Below, piece by piece: positions 54,527 through 63,494 of a stretch of DNA of 64,000 bases. The stretch's first letter is position 1, and the number at the start of each line of letters is the position of its first letter. The notes beneath the pieces were generated by a model. That model had not been told where the DNA came from and did not search any database. It was given only the letters and a program-made list of their open reading frames with translations. A program made the translations under genes and the position numbers. The stretch spans positions 248,001 through 312,000 of the forward strand of contig NZ_JAJKLK010000021.1 of the NCBI RefSeq assembly GCF_020982545.1. Direction: 5' to 3'. This DNA comes from Streptomyces sp. MNU76. Its GTDB lineage: Bacteria; Actinomycetota; Actinomycetes; Streptomycetales; Streptomycetaceae.

Positions 54527-55387
54527 GTGCCAGAACTCCCCGAGGTCGAGGTCGTGCGGCGCGGTCTGGAGCGATGGGTGGCCCATCGGACCGTCGCCGA
54601 CGTCGAGGTCCTCCACCCCCGGGCGATCCGTCGGCACCTGGCCGGCCCGGAGGACTTCGCGCACCGGCTCAAAGGCCATCGCATCGGCGAGCCCAGCCGC
54701 CGCGGGAAGTACCTGTGGCTGCCCGTGGAGGACACCGGTATCGCCGTCCTGGCCCACCTCGGCATGAGCGGCCAACTGCTCGTGCAGCCGCACGACGCGG
54801 CCGACGAGAAGCACCTCAGGATCCGCGTCCGCTTCGCGGACGACCTCGCCACCGAACTGCGCTTCGTCGATCAACGCACCTTCGGCGGACTGTCGTTGCA
54901 CGACACCACCCCGGACGGTCTGCCGGACGTCATCGCGCACATCGCCCGCGACCCCCTCGACCCGCGGTTCGACGCGGAGGCCTTCCACCAGGCGCTGCGG
55001 CGGAAGCGTACGACGATCAAACGGGCCCTGCTCGACCAGTCGTTGATCAGCGGGGTCGGCAACATCTACGCGGACGAGGCGCTCTGGCGCGCGCGGATCC
55101 ACTACGAGCGCCCCACGGCCGGTTTCACCCGCCCCCGCACCACCGAACTCCTCGGCCATGTACGGGACGTGATGAACGCCGCCCTCGCGGTGGGCGGCAC
55201 CAGCTTCGACAGCCTCTACGTCAACGTCAACGGTGAGTCGGGGTACTTCGACCGCTCGCTGGACGCGTACGGCCGTGAGGGACTGCCCTGCCGCCGCTGT
55301 GCCACGCCGATGCGGCGGCGGCCGTGGATGAACCGGTCCAGCTACTTCTGCCCGACGTGTCAGCGGGCGCCACGCGTCGCGTCGTAG
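54527..55387 (+). CDS. mutM: formamidopyrimidine-DNA glycosylase
   Basis: 286 residues. Bifunctional glycosylase/AP lyase removing 8-oxoguanine. The GTG at 54527 is fixed by the catalytic N-terminus [14 protein letters not shown] (Pro2 nucleophile, Glu3), with GGAGG 5 nt upstream. Lys of SRRGKYLWL, helix-two-turn-helix [18 protein letters not shown] and a zinc finger [20 protein letters not shown] followed by CPTC are all present. Its 3' end overlaps the convergent HxlR gene by 28 bp. Confidence 0.95.
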   Translation: MPELPEVEVVRRGLERWVAHRTVADVEVLHPRAIRRHLAGPEDFAHRLKGHRIGEPSRRGKYLWLPVEDTGIAVLAHLGMSGQLLVQPHDAADEKHLRIRVRFADDLATELRFVDQRTFGGLSLHDTTPDGLPDVIAHIARDPLDPRFDAEAFHQALRRKRTTIKRALLDQSLISGVGNIYADEALWRARIHYERPTAGFTRPRTTELLGHVRDVMNAALAVGGTSFDSLYVNVNGESGYFDRSLDAYGREGLPCRRCATPMRRRPWMNRSSYFCPTCQRAPRVAS

Positions 55388-55800
55388 CGCTCGCGGGACC
55401 GGAGCACCTCCTCCATGCGGCCCTCCACGAAGGTGATGAGGGACAGCAGGCGCTCGGAGATCTCGCGGCCGAGCGGTGTGAGGGTGTAGTCGACGCGTGG
55501 CGGGTTGGTGGGCTGCGCGTCGCGGTGGACGAGGCCGTCGCGCTCCAGGGCGTGCAGGGTCTGGGAGAGCATCTTCTCGCTGACGCCGTCGACGCGGCGG
55601 CGCAGCTCGTTGAAGCGGAGTGAACTCTCGTGCAGCGCGCCCATCGTGAGCGCGCCCCAGCGGCCCGTCACGTGCTCCAGGGTGCCCCGCGAGGGACAGT
55701 TCCTGGCGAACACGTCGAAGGCGAGGTCGTCGAAATCCACAGCGCCCGTACCCACGGCGGCCCGCGTGGACGTCACGCCGGTCTGCGCGGCTGATTCCAT
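55360..55800 (-). CDS. HxlR-family transcriptional regulator
   Basis: 146 residues, winged helix of the HxlR type: [74 protein letters not shown] Cys near the start of the domain (Cys35 in RNCPSR) matches the redox- or aldehyde-sensing position used by YodB/HypR-type members. ATG 55800. A perfect inverted repeat lies 42-60 bp upstream. No divergent target gene is adjacent, so autoregulation is the only visible target. Confidence 0.88.
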   Translation of the reverse strand: MESAAQTGVTSTRAAVGTGAVDFDDLAFDVFARNCPSRGTLEHVTGRWGALTMGALHESSLRFNELRRRVDGVSEKMLSQTLHALERDGLVHRDAQPTNPPRVDYTLTPLGREISERLLSLITFVEGRMEEVLRSRERYDATRGAR

Positions 55801-55841
55801 ACCACCGAGGATACTCCGGCACAGCGCTGGCCAGAAGACCG

Positions 55842-55860
55842 CACTAACTGGTGGTTAGTG
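55842..55860 (-). promoter_or_regulatory. candidate HxlR operator
   Basis: Perfect inverted repeat CACTAAC-TGGTG-GTTAGTG (55842-55860) upstream of the HxlR gene, which has TATCCT nearer to its start as a possible -10. Symmetry and spacing suit a winged-helix dimer. Confidence 0.55.
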
Positions 55861-55953
55861 GCCAGTAGGGGGAGGGGGCGGCGGACCGGCCCAGGGAAGG
55901 CGGGCCTACCGGACAGGGCGGGTGGGTGCTGTGCGGGACTTTCGAAACACCCC

Positions 55954-56940
55954 CTAGTAGCCGAAGTCCTGCGTCCACCACGGTCCGCCGTCGCCCAGGT
56001 GGACGCCGACCCCGAGGGTCTTGAAGTCGCAGTTCAGGATGTTCGCCCGGTGGCCGGGGCTGTTCATCCAGGCCTCCATGACCGCTTCGGCGGTGGCCTG
56101 GCCGCGGGCGATGTTCTCGCCGCCGAGGCCGGTGATCCCGAGGGTGGCCGCGCGGTCCCACGGGTCGGAACCGTCGGGGTCGGTGTGGTCGAAGAACCCG
56201 CGCAGGGCCATGTCCTCGCTGAACGCCTCGGCCAGTTTCGCCAGGTCGCTGTTGGCCGCCACCGGCTGGCAGCCGGCCTTGGCCCGCTCCTCGTTGACCA
56301 GCAGAAGGACCGCGGCCTCGGCCTGGGTCTCGGAGGAGAGCTCCGCCGGAGAAGTGGTGTCCTTCTCCTTGCCCTTCTCCTTCTCCTTGATGGGCTTGTC
56401 GGAGGGCTTCTTGGTCTTCTGGGAGCCGGAGCCCTTGTCCGCATCCTCGGCGGGCTTCTTGTCGGACGGGGGCGTCGAGGGGGCCGGGGTGTTCGACGGA
56501 GAGGCCGCGCGCTCGGCGTCCCGGCTGGTGGACTCGTCCTCGCGCTGTTGCTGCGCGGCGCCGTCCGTACCGCCCTGCTGAGTGGCCGCACCCGTCGGCG
56601 AGCCGGCGGGCACCACCGTCTCGTTGGCGTTGCCACCGCTGATCGTGTACTGGTCGCCGCCCGGCAGCACCCCGGTGGCCACCGCGACGGTGCCGAGGGC
56701 GACGGCGGCGGAGACACCGAGGAGACCGGTCTTCACAGGCGTCACGGTCTTCTTCTTGCGGCGGCGCGAGCCACCGTTCCGCGAAGCCGCCTGGGCGTCG
56801 GCCTCCAGGAACGCGGCGAACCCGTACAGGTTCTCCGGACCGTAGTGCGGCTCCTCGGGAACGAAGCCCCTGTCAGTGACCCCGGCGGCGCGGCCCCCCC
56901 TGGCGGCGCGGCCGGCGGCGGAGCGTCGGTGGCGTCCCAT
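55954..56940 (-). CDS. membrane-anchored CAP/SCP-domain protein
   Basis: 328 residues. Short basic cytoplasmic N-terminus (GRHRRSAAGRAARGG...SRRRKKK), one transmembrane segment (about 67-90, GLLGVSAAVALGTVAVATGVL), a disordered Ser/Pro/Lys linker (about 90-205) and a C-terminal CAP domain (EAAVLLLVNEERAKAGCQPVAANSDLAKLAEAFSEDMALRGFFDHTDPDGSDPWDRA...GENIARGQ...SPGHRANILNCDFKTLGVGV). The metal-site His of FFDHTDP and the GENIA and HRANIL motifs are intact. ATG 56940 with GGAAGG 7 nt upstream. Function of bacterial CAP proteins is largely unknown. Confidence 0.87.
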   Translation of the reverse strand: MGRHRRSAAGRAARGGRAAGVTDRGFVPEEPHYGPENLYGFAAFLEADAQAASRNGGSRRRKKKTVTPVKTGLLGVSAAVALGTVAVATGVLPGGDQYTISGGNANETVVPAGSPTGAATQQGGTDGAAQQQREDESTSRDAERAASPSNTPAPSTPPSDKKPAEDADKGSGSQKTKKPSDKPIKEKEKGKEKDTTSPAELSSETQAEAAVLLLVNEERAKAGCQPVAANSDLAKLAEAFSEDMALRGFFDHTDPDGSDPWDRAATLGITGLGGENIARGQATAEAVMEAWMNSPGHRANILNCDFKTLGVGVHLGDGGPWWTQDFGY

Positions 56941-56974
56941 GTCTTGGCCTTCCTCGTCCTTGCGGTGTCCTGCG

Positions 56975-57055
56975 GTCAACGTTGGGGAGTTCGTCAACGT
57001 TGTGATCGTCGTCTTCACGAATCTCACACGAAGGAGTGAGTTTCATATGAGATTC
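56975..57055 (-). promoter_or_regulatory. tandem CAACGTTGAC repeats and inverted repeat upstream of the CAP gene
   Basis: GTCAACGTTG occurs at 56975-56984 and 56993-57002, 18 bp apart; each contains the palindrome CAACGTTG. Beyond lie GAATCTCA/TGAGATTC (57019-57026 with 57048-57055). All precede the CAP gene on the minus strand by 35-115 bp. A promoter and operator cluster is likely; the regulator is unknown. Confidence 0.4.
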
Positions 57056-57130
57056 ATTGGGTGGGGACGGTACAGCATGGCGCCTGGGGAGGGAGAGGCC
57101 CGGGAGACATTGGCCCGTTAGCGTGCAGTC

Positions 57131-57412
57131 ATGAGCGAGGATGTACGACTGGTCGCCTGGGTGCGTGGACGGGTGCAAGGTGTGGGTTTCCGCTGGTTCA
57201 CCCGGGCCAGGGCGCTGGAGATCGGGGGCCTGAGTGGTTTTGCTCTCAATTTGGCCGACGGGCGGGTCCAGGTGGTCGCCGAGGGGCCGCGCGAGGCGTG
57301 CGAGGGACTCCTGGAGTGGCTCCAGGGTGACGACACGCCCGGGCGCGTGGTGGGTGTGACCGAGATCTGGGACACACCGCGCGGGGGGTACGAGGGCTTC
57401 GCCATCCGCTGA
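57131..57412 (+). CDS. acyP: acylphosphatase
   Basis: 93 residues, the usual size. Catalytic Arg and Asn are in [16 protein letters not shown] and [18 protein letters not shown]. Hydrolyses acyl phosphates. ATG 57131 (the conserved [16 protein letters not shown] start). Located between the CAP gene (divergent) and smc, its usual place in Streptomyces. Confidence 0.94.
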   Translation: MSEDVRLVAWVRGRVQGVGFRWFTRARALEIGGLSGFALNLADGRVQVVAEGPREACEGLLEWLQGDDTPGRVVGVTEIWDTPRGGYEGFAIR

Positions 57413-57813
57413 TCCCCCCGAGGGGGCGAGTCGTGCGAGAGCGGAGGGGGGCGCCACCGGCATATGCCAGGAGCATGCACAAACCAGAAATGTGCAGGTG
57501 ATTGCCAAGGCGGGTTTGTCGTGGCAGGCTCCGAAGAGAGGATGATCCCCTCGCTCCGTCGGCCAGGAGAGGTCCCGGAATCGCCGCAGCGTCGCCCGTT
57601 CGGGGCCGCGCGGCAGAGGGATGCCCGCCATTGCGGGGCGTGATCGTGTTGACCGTCAAACTTTTTGGTGAGACGCTAAAAGCAACCCCGCGCACCTTAG
57701 CTGTTTGGCATGAAGACGGCAGCAAAAACTCAACAGTGCCAAGCAATGCGGGTGCGATTCCCTCACGACCCACACCGCTTCGGTCGGTCACTCAGTGTGG
57801 AGGACCATCCATC
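57413..57813 (+). other. 401-bp intergenic region with probable promoter for the smc-proximal genes
   Basis: No gene found. A TTGACC hexamer (57649-57654) forms the start of the palindrome TTGACCGTCAA (57649-57659), followed by an AT-rich stretch to about 57685 that could include a -10 (ACGCTA/CTAAAA). A tRNA T-loop-like GGTGCGATTCCC lies at about 57752-57763 but no cloverleaf can be built. Confidence 0.35.
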
Positions 57814-58014
57814 ATGGCAAAGGCGCTTCTCGGTTACGTCGGCGGCTCCGACCCGCGACTCCTCGCCGAGATGCGACGGCTCCAGCAGCGTGTCCAGGAC
57901 CTGGAATCCGAGCTCGGACGTATCCAGGCGGAGAACGACGCGCTGACGGCTGCCGCTTCTCACGACTCGCTCATGGAGCTCGACGCACGCCAGGCGGAGC
58001 CTGCGCTCACCTGA
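57814..58014 (+). CDS. small coiled-coil protein upstream of smc
   Basis: 66 residues, MAKALLGYVGGSDPRLLAEMRRLQQRVQDLESELGRIQAENDALTAA...; the middle forms a leucine-zipper-like coiled coil with heptads at L, V, L, L, I, N/L. ATG 57814 with GGAGGACC about 10 nt upstream. A strong terminator follows. I recognise it as a small protein conserved in Streptomyces at this locus; function unknown. Confidence 0.8.
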   Translation: MAKALLGYVGGSDPRLLAEMRRLQQRVQDLESELGRIQAENDALTAAASHDSLMELDARQAEPALT

Positions 58015-58090
58015 TCACTGCATCGCACCACGACACGACAGACAGCAGTGGTTGGGCTGCCCGTATCAACCGCTAAGTTGTCAGATCTGC

Positions 58091-58119
58091 AAGGGACGCC
58101 TTCTCTCGAGGCGTCCCTT
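58091..58119 (+). terminator. terminator before smc
   Basis: An 11-bp perfect stem AAGGGACGCCT/AGGCGTCCCTT (58091-58101 with 58109-58119), 7-nt loop, followed by CTTTCT. Confidence 0.88.
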
Positions 58120-58272
58120 CTTTCTGTCCCCGAGCCCCGGCTCGGCTCCTGACTCCCCGCCTCGGACCCCGCCCCACCTCACCCTCATTAACGTCTGATG
58201 TGCCCTGCACGTTCATGGGCGAAACCGCGCGTTCATGGAGTGAGACAAGGCCGGAAGGTAGAGTCCAGCGCC

Positions 58273-61200
58273 GTGCACCTCAAGGCCCTGACCCTCCGTG
58301 GGTTCAAATCGTTCGCCTCGGCGACCACGCTCCGGTTCGAACCGGGCATCACGTGCGTCGTCGGGCCCAACGGTTCGGGCAAGTCCAACGTCGTGGACGC
58401 GCTCAGCTGGGTCATGGGCGAACAGGGCGCCAAGTCGCTGCGCGGCGGCAAGATGGAGGACGTCATCTTCGCCGGCACCACCGGGCGCCCCCCGCTCGGC
58501 CGCGCCGAGGTGTCGCTGACCATCGACAACTCCGACGGGGCCCTCCCCATCGAGTACTCCGAGGTCACGATCACGCGGATCATGTTCCGCAACGGCGGCA
58601 GCGAGTACCAGATCAACGGCGACACCTGCCGGCTCCTCGACATCCAGGACCTGCTCTCCGACTCCGGCATCGGCCGTGAGATGCACGTCATCGTCGGCCA
58701 GGGACAGCTGGACTCCGTCCTGCACGCCGACCCCATGGGCCGCCGCGCCTTCATCGAGGAGGCCGCCGGCGTCCTCAAGCACCGCAAGCGCAAGGAGAAG
58801 GCGCTCCGGAAACTGGACGCCATGCAGGCCAACCTGGCGCGCGTCCAGGACCTCACCGACGAACTCCGCCGTCAGCTCAAGCCGCTCGGCCGCCAGGCCG
58901 CCGTCGCACGCCGGGCCGCCGTCATCCAGGCCGACCTGCGCGACGCCCGCCTGCGCCTGCTCGCCGACGATCTCGTACGCCTCCACGCCGCGCTCCGTAC
59001 GGAGGTCGCCGACGAGGCCGCGCTGAAGCAGCGCAAGGAGGCCGCCGAGACCGAGCTGAAGAAGGCGCTCCAGCGGGAGGCCCATCTGGAGGGCGAGGTG
59101 CGCCGGCTGGCCCCCCGCCTCCAGCGCGCCCAGGAGACCTGGTACGAGCTGTCGCAGCTCGCCGAGCGGGTGCGCGGCACGATCTCCCTGGCCGACGCCC
59201 GGGTCAAGAGCGCCACCTCCGCGCCCGCCGAGGAGCGGCGCGGCCGCGACCCGGAGGACATGGAGCGCGAGGCCGCCCGCATCCGTGAACAGGAGGCCGA
59301 ACTCGAGGCGGCCCTGGGGGCCGCCGAGCGCGCCCTGGAGGACACCGTCGAGCACCGCGCCGACCTGGAGCGGCAACTCGTGGTCGAGGAACGCCGGCTG
59401 AAGGACGTCGCCCGCACCATCGCCGACCGCCGCGAGAGCCTCGCCCGGCTGAACGGCCAGGTCAACGCCGCCCGCTCCCGCGCGGCCTCCGCACAGTCCG
59501 AGATCGACCGCCTCGCCGCCGCCCGCGACGAGGCGCGCGAACGCGCCGCCGCCGCCCAGGAGGAGTACGAGGCGCTCAAGGCCGAGGTCGACACCCTCGA
59601 CGCCGGCGACTCCGACCTGGCCGAACAGCACGACGCCGCGAAGCGCGCCCTGGCCGAGGCCGAGACCGCTCTCGCCGCCGCCCGCGAGGCCACGACCACG
59701 GCCGAACGCCGCCGGGCCGCCACCCAGGCCCGCCAAGAGGCCCTCGCTCTCGGCCTGCGCCGCAAGGACGGCACGGGCGCGCTGCTCGCCGCGAAGGACC
59801 GGCTGGGCGGAGTACTGGGCCCGGCCGCCGAGCTGCTGACGGTCACCCCGGGCTACGAGATCGCCCTCGCGGCGGCCTTCGGCGCGGCGGCCGACGCGAT
59901 CGCGGTGACCTCACCCTCCGCGGCGGCGGAGGCGATCCGCCTGCTGCGCAAGCAGGACGCGGGCCGCGCGGCCCTGCTGCTGGCAGGAGCACCGGACGAC
60001 GTGGCGCCGTCCTCGGGGACAGCGCCTCACAGGGCCGCGGGGAACTGCGCGACCAGCCACGACGGGCCCGCGGACGAAAGAGGACCTCTCCCGGCATCCC
60101 CTCCCGCGCGCTTCGCCGCAGACCTGACCCGGACCCCCTCCGACCTCACACCCGCCGTACGCCGCCTCCTGCACCGCATCGTCGTCGTGGACACCCTCGA
60201 GGACGCCGAGGCCCTGGTCTACGCCCGCCCCGACCTCACCGCCGTGACCGCCGAAGGCGACCTGCTCGGGGCCCACTTCGCGCACGGCGGCTCGGCCGGG
60301 GCACCGAGCCTGCTGGAGGTGCAGGCCGCCGTCGACGAGGCGGCGGCCGAGCTGGAGGAGCTCGCCGTACGGTGCGAGGAGCTGGCCGAGGCACAGCGGC
60401 ACGCGGTCGAGCTGCGCCGGGAGCGGGCCGGGATCGTGGAGGAACTGGGGGAGCGGCGCCGGGCGGGCGAGCGGGAGAGGTCGGGCGTGGCGCAGCAGCT
60501 CGGGCGGCTGGCCGGCCAGGCGCGGGGCGCCGCCGGGGAGGCGGAGCGGTCCACGGCCGCCGCCGCACGCGCCCAGGAGTCGCTCGACAAGGCCGTGGAG
60601 GACGCCGAGGAGCTGGCCGAACGGCTCGCGGTGGCCGAGGAGATGCCCGTGGAGGAGGAGCCGGACACCTTCGTACGGGACCGGCTCGCGGCGGACGGGG
60701 CCAACGCGCGGCAGACCGAGATGGAGGCACGGCTCCAGGTGCGGACGCACGAGGAGCGGGTCAAGGGGCTCGCGGGGCGTGCGGACTCCCTCGACCGGGC
60801 CGCGCGCGCCGAGCGCGAGGCGCAGGCGCGCGCCGAACAGCGCACAGCGCGGCTGCGGCACGAGGCGGCCGTGGCCGAGGCCGTCGCCTCCGGCGCCCGG
60901 CAGCTGCTCCGCCACGTCGAGGTCTCCCTCACCCGCGCGGAGCGGGAACGCACCGCCGCCGACGCGGCCAAGGCACGCCGTGAGCAGGAGCTGGCGCAGG
61001 CCCGCAACGAGGGGAGGGACCTCAAGGCGGAGCTGGACAAGCTGACCGACTCCGTCCACCGGGGCGAGGTGCTCGGCGCCGAGAAGCGGATGCGGATCGA
61101 GCAGCTGGAGACCAAGGCGCTGGAGGAGCTGGGCGTCGAACCGGAGGGGCTGATCGCGGAGTACGGGCCCGACCAGCTCGTACCGCCGTCGCCGCCTGCG

Positions 61201-61905
61201 GAGGGGGAGGAGCTGCCGGAGGACCCGGAGCACCCCCGCAACCAGCCGAAGACGTTCCACCGCGCCGAGCAGGAGAAGCGGCTGAAGGCGGCCGAGCGGG
61301 CGTACCAGCAGCTCGGCAAGGTCAATCCGCTGGCGCTGGAGGAGTTCGCGGCGCTGGAGGAACGACATAAGTTCCTCAGCGAGCAGTTGGAGGACCTGAA
61401 GAAGACCCGTGCCGATCTGCTGCAGGTGGTGAAGGAGGTCGACGAGCGGGTCGAGCAGGTCTTCACCGAGGCCTACTGGGACACCGCGCGGGAGTTCGAG
61501 GGCGTGTTCGGCCGGCTCTTCCCCGGCGGCGAGGGACGGCTGATCCTCACCGACCCGGACAACATGCTCACCACCGGTGTCGACGTGGAGGCCCGGCCGC
61601 CGGGCAAGAAGGTGAAGCGGCTGTCGCTGCTCTCGGGCGGGGAGCGGTCGCTGACCGCCGTCGCCATGCTGGTGTCGATCTTCAAGGCGCGGCCCAGCCC
61701 GTTCTATGTGATGGACGAGGTCGAGGCGGCGCTCGACGACACCAACCTCCAGCGGCTGATCCGGATCATGCAGGAGCTGCAGGAGGCCTCGCAGCTGATC
61801 GTGATCACCCACCAGAAGCGGACCATGGAGGTCGCCGACGCGCTGTACGGCGTGTCCATGCAAGGCGACGGTGTCTCGAAGGTGATCAGCCAGCGGCTGC
61901 GTTAG
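58273..61905 (+). CDS. smc: chromosome segregation ATPase SMC
   Basis: 1210 residues. N-terminal head with Walker A GPNGSGKSN (about 31-39), two long coiled-coil arms, a hinge at about 505-680, and C-terminal head with signature LSGGERSLTA and Walker B FYVMDEVEAALDD. With ScpAB it organises and segregates the chromosome. The GTG at 58273 gives MHLKALTLRGFKSFAS, the universal SMC start; a reading frame back to 58198 is not supported. Within the hinge region, residues about 584-600 (RAAGNCATSHDGPADER and flanks) are encoded by a copy of the GC-rich intergenic repeat on the smc sense strand. They add a short Gly/Ala/Pro-rich segment with a Cys. The frame stays open, so the protein is probably functional. 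Confidence 0.95.
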   Translation: MHLKALTLRGFKSFASATTLRFEPGITCVVGPNGSGKSNVVDALSWVMGEQGAKSLRGGKMEDVIFAGTTGRPPLGRAEVSLTIDNSDGALPIEYSEVTITRIMFRNGGSEYQINGDTCRLLDIQDLLSDSGIGREMHVIVGQGQLDSVLHADPMGRRAFIEEAAGVLKHRKRKEKALRKLDAMQANLARVQDLTDELRRQLKPLGRQAAVARRAAVIQADLRDARLRLLADDLVRLHAALRTEVADEAALKQRKEAAETELKKALQREAHLEGEVRRLAPRLQRAQETWYELSQLAERVRGTISLADARVKSATSAPAEERRGRDPEDMEREAARIREQEAELEAALGAAERALEDTVEHRADLERQLVVEERRLKDVARTIADRRESLARLNGQVNAARSRAASAQSEIDRLAAARDEARERAAAAQEEYEALKAEVDTLDAGDSDLAEQHDAAKRALAEAETALAAAREATTTAERRRAATQARQEALALGLRRKDGTGALLAAKDRLGGVLGPAAELLTVTPGYEIALAAAFGAAADAIAVTSPSAAAEAIRLLRKQDAGRAALLLAGAPDDVAPSSGTAPHRAAGNCATSHDGPADERGPLPASPPARFAADLTRTPSDLTPAVRRLLHRIVVVDTLEDAEALVYARPDLTAVTAEGDLLGAHFAHGGSAGAPSLLEVQAAVDEAAAELEELAVRCEELAEAQRHAVELRRERAGIVEELGERRRAGERERSGVAQQLGRLAGQARGAAGEAERSTAAAARAQESLDKAVEDAEELAERLAVAEEMPVEEEPDTFVRDRLAADGANARQTEMEARLQVRTHEERVKGLAGRADSLDRAARAEREAQARAEQRTARLRHEAAVAEAVASGARQLLRHVEVSLTRAERERTAADAAKARREQELAQARNEGRDLKAELDKLTDSVHRGEVLGAEKRMRIEQLETKALEELGVEPEGLIAEYGPDQLVPPSPPAEGEELPEDPEHPRNQPKTFHRAEQEKRLKAAERAYQQLGKVNPLALEEFAALEERHKFLSEQLEDLKKTRADLLQVVKEVDERVEQVFTEAYWDTAREFEGVFGRLFPGGEGRLILTDPDNMLTTGVDVEARPPGKKVKRLSLLSGGERSLTAVAMLVSIFKARPSPFYVMDEVEAALDDTNLQRLIRIMQELQEASQLIVITHQKRTMEVADALYGVSMQGDGVSKVISQRLR
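60031..60080 (+). repeat. GC-rich repeat copy H, in frame inside smc
   Basis: AGGGCCGCGGGGAACTGCGC (60031-60050) then GACCAGCCACGACGGGCCCG: over the first 30 nt one mismatch from copy D after ddl, and similar to copies E and G. It lies between hinge segments ALLLAGAPDD and ADLTRTPSDLTPAVRRLL. Confidence 0.85.
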
Positions 61906-61997
61906 GCGGGTCCGAGCGGGGGTAGGCGCGGCTGGTCCAGCAGATCATCAGGCCCGTTCCCCCGACATCGGCGACGTGCCCGCCGAGGAGTACCGAC

Positions 61998-63413
61998 GTG
62001 ACCAGCACAGCGCAGGCCAAGGCAGGAGCTCGCGGCGCTCAGCCCGACCATCTCTCGCACGTGATCTTCATCGCGGCGGCGGCCGCGATGGGCGGCTTCC
62101 TCTTCGGCTACGACAGTGCCGTGATCAACGGCGCCGTCGAAGCCATCCGCCACCGCTACGACATCGGCTCCACGGCCCTGGCGCAGGTCATCGCCGTCGC
62201 CCTGATCGGCTGTGCCGTAGGCGCGGCCACGGCGGGCCGGATAGCCGACCGCATCGGCCGTATCCGGTGCATGCAGATCGCGGCCGCCCTGTTCACGGTC
62301 AGCGCCGTCGGCTCCGCGCTCCCCTTCGCCCTGTACGACCTCGCCTTCTGGCGGACCGTCGGCGGCTTCGCCATCGGCATGGCGTCCGTCATCGGCCCCG
62401 CCTACATCGCCGAGGTCGCCCCGCCCGCCTACCGGGGCCGGCTCGGCTCGTTCCAGCAGGCCGCGATCGTCGTCGGCATCGCCGTCTCCCAGCTGGTCAA
62501 CTGGGGCATCCTGAACGCCGCCGACGGCGACCAGCGCGGTGAACTGCTCGGCCTGGAGGCCTGGCAGATCATGCTCGGCGTCATGGTCGTCCCGGCCGTG
62601 CTCTACGGCCTGCTCTCCTTCGCGATCCCCGAGTCGCCGCGCTTCCTGATCTCCGTCGGCAGGCACCAGCGCGCCCGTGAGGTGCTCGCCGAGGTCGAGG
62701 GCAAGGACGCCGACCTGGACGCCCGGGTCGCCGAGATCGAGTCGGCCATGAACAGCGAGCACAGGTCGACCTTCAAGGACCTGCTCGGCGGCAGCTTCCT
62801 CTTCAAGCCCATCGTCTGGATCGGCATCGGCCTGTCGGTCTTCCAGCAGTTCGTCGGCATCAACGTCGCCTTCTACTACTCCGCGACGCTGTGGCAGTCC
62901 GTGGGCGTCGACCCCAGCGAGTCGTTCTTCTACTCCTTCACGACCTCGATCATCAACATCGTCGGCACCGTCATCGCGATGATCTTCGTCGACCGGATCG
63001 GCCGCAAGCCCCTCGCCCTCATCGGCTCAGTCGGCATGGTCCTCGGCCTCGCCCTGGAGGCATGGGCCTTCTCCTACGACCTCGTCGACGGCAAGCTCCC
63101 CGCCACCCAGGGCTGGGTCGCCCTGATCGCCGCCCACGTCTTCGTCCTCTTCTTCGCCCTCTCCTGGGGGGTCGTCGTCTGGGTCATGCTCGGCGAGATG
63201 TTCCCGAACAGGATCCGCGCCGCCGCCCTGGGTGTGGCCGCGTCCGCCCAGTGGATCGCCAACTGGGCCATCACCGCGAGCTTCCCGTCCCTGGCCGACT
63301 GGAACCTCTCCGTGACGTACGTGATCTACACGGTCTTCGCCGCGCTCTCCATCCCCTTCGTCCTGAAGTTCGTCAAGGAGACCAAGGGCAAGGCGCTGGA
63401 GGAGATGGGCTAG
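61998..63413 (+). CDS. MFS sugar/H+ symporter (glucose permease GlcP-like)
   Basis: 471 residues with 12 predicted transmembrane helices. Sugar porter signatures: GFLFGYDSAVINGAV in TM1, RIADRIGRIRCM after TM2, PAYIAEVAPPAYRGRL after TM4, PESPRFL before the central loop, QQFVGINVAFYYS in TM7 and DRIGRKPLALIG after TM8. It resembles the GlcP glucose permease of Streptomyces, which lies beside smc in S. coelicolor as I recall. GTG 61998 with GAGGAG 9 nt upstream. Substrate inferred, not proven. Confidence 0.9.
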   Translation: MTSTAQAKAGARGAQPDHLSHVIFIAAAAAMGGFLFGYDSAVINGAVEAIRHRYDIGSTALAQVIAVALIGCAVGAATAGRIADRIGRIRCMQIAAALFTVSAVGSALPFALYDLAFWRTVGGFAIGMASVIGPAYIAEVAPPAYRGRLGSFQQAAIVVGIAVSQLVNWGILNAADGDQRGELLGLEAWQIMLGVMVVPAVLYGLLSFAIPESPRFLISVGRHQRAREVLAEVEGKDADLDARVAEIESAMNSEHRSTFKDLLGGSFLFKPIVWIGIGLSVFQQFVGINVAFYYSATLWQSVGVDPSESFFYSFTTSIINIVGTVIAMIFVDRIGRKPLALIGSVGMVLGLALEAWAFSYDLVDGKLPATQGWVALIAAHVFVLFFALSWGVVVWVMLGEMFPNRIRAAALGVAASAQWIANWAITASFPSLADWNLSVTYVIYTVFAALSIPFVLKFVKETKGKALEEMG

Positions 63414-63432
63414 CCCCACCTCCCGTACCCCT

Positions 63433-63473
63433 CCGCCGTCCCGGCCCGACCACCGAGCGGGCCGGGACGGCGG
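63433..63473. terminator. bidirectional terminator
   Basis: A perfect 16-bp stem CCGCCGTCCCGGCCCG (63433-63448) with 63458-63473, 9-nt loop, between the convergent permease and LLM oxidoreductase genes. Confidence 0.85.
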
Positions 63474-63494
63474 CTCTCCGGGGCCGGGCGACGG

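Noticed and set aside
57740-57775. tRNA-like T-arm GGTGCGATTCCC
   Set aside because: No matching acceptor, D-arm or anticodon stem can be drawn around it.
57502-57813. N-terminal extension of the small coiled-coil protein before smc
   Set aside because: The upstream frame crosses promoter-like AT-rich DNA, and the good ribosome site precedes ATG 57814.
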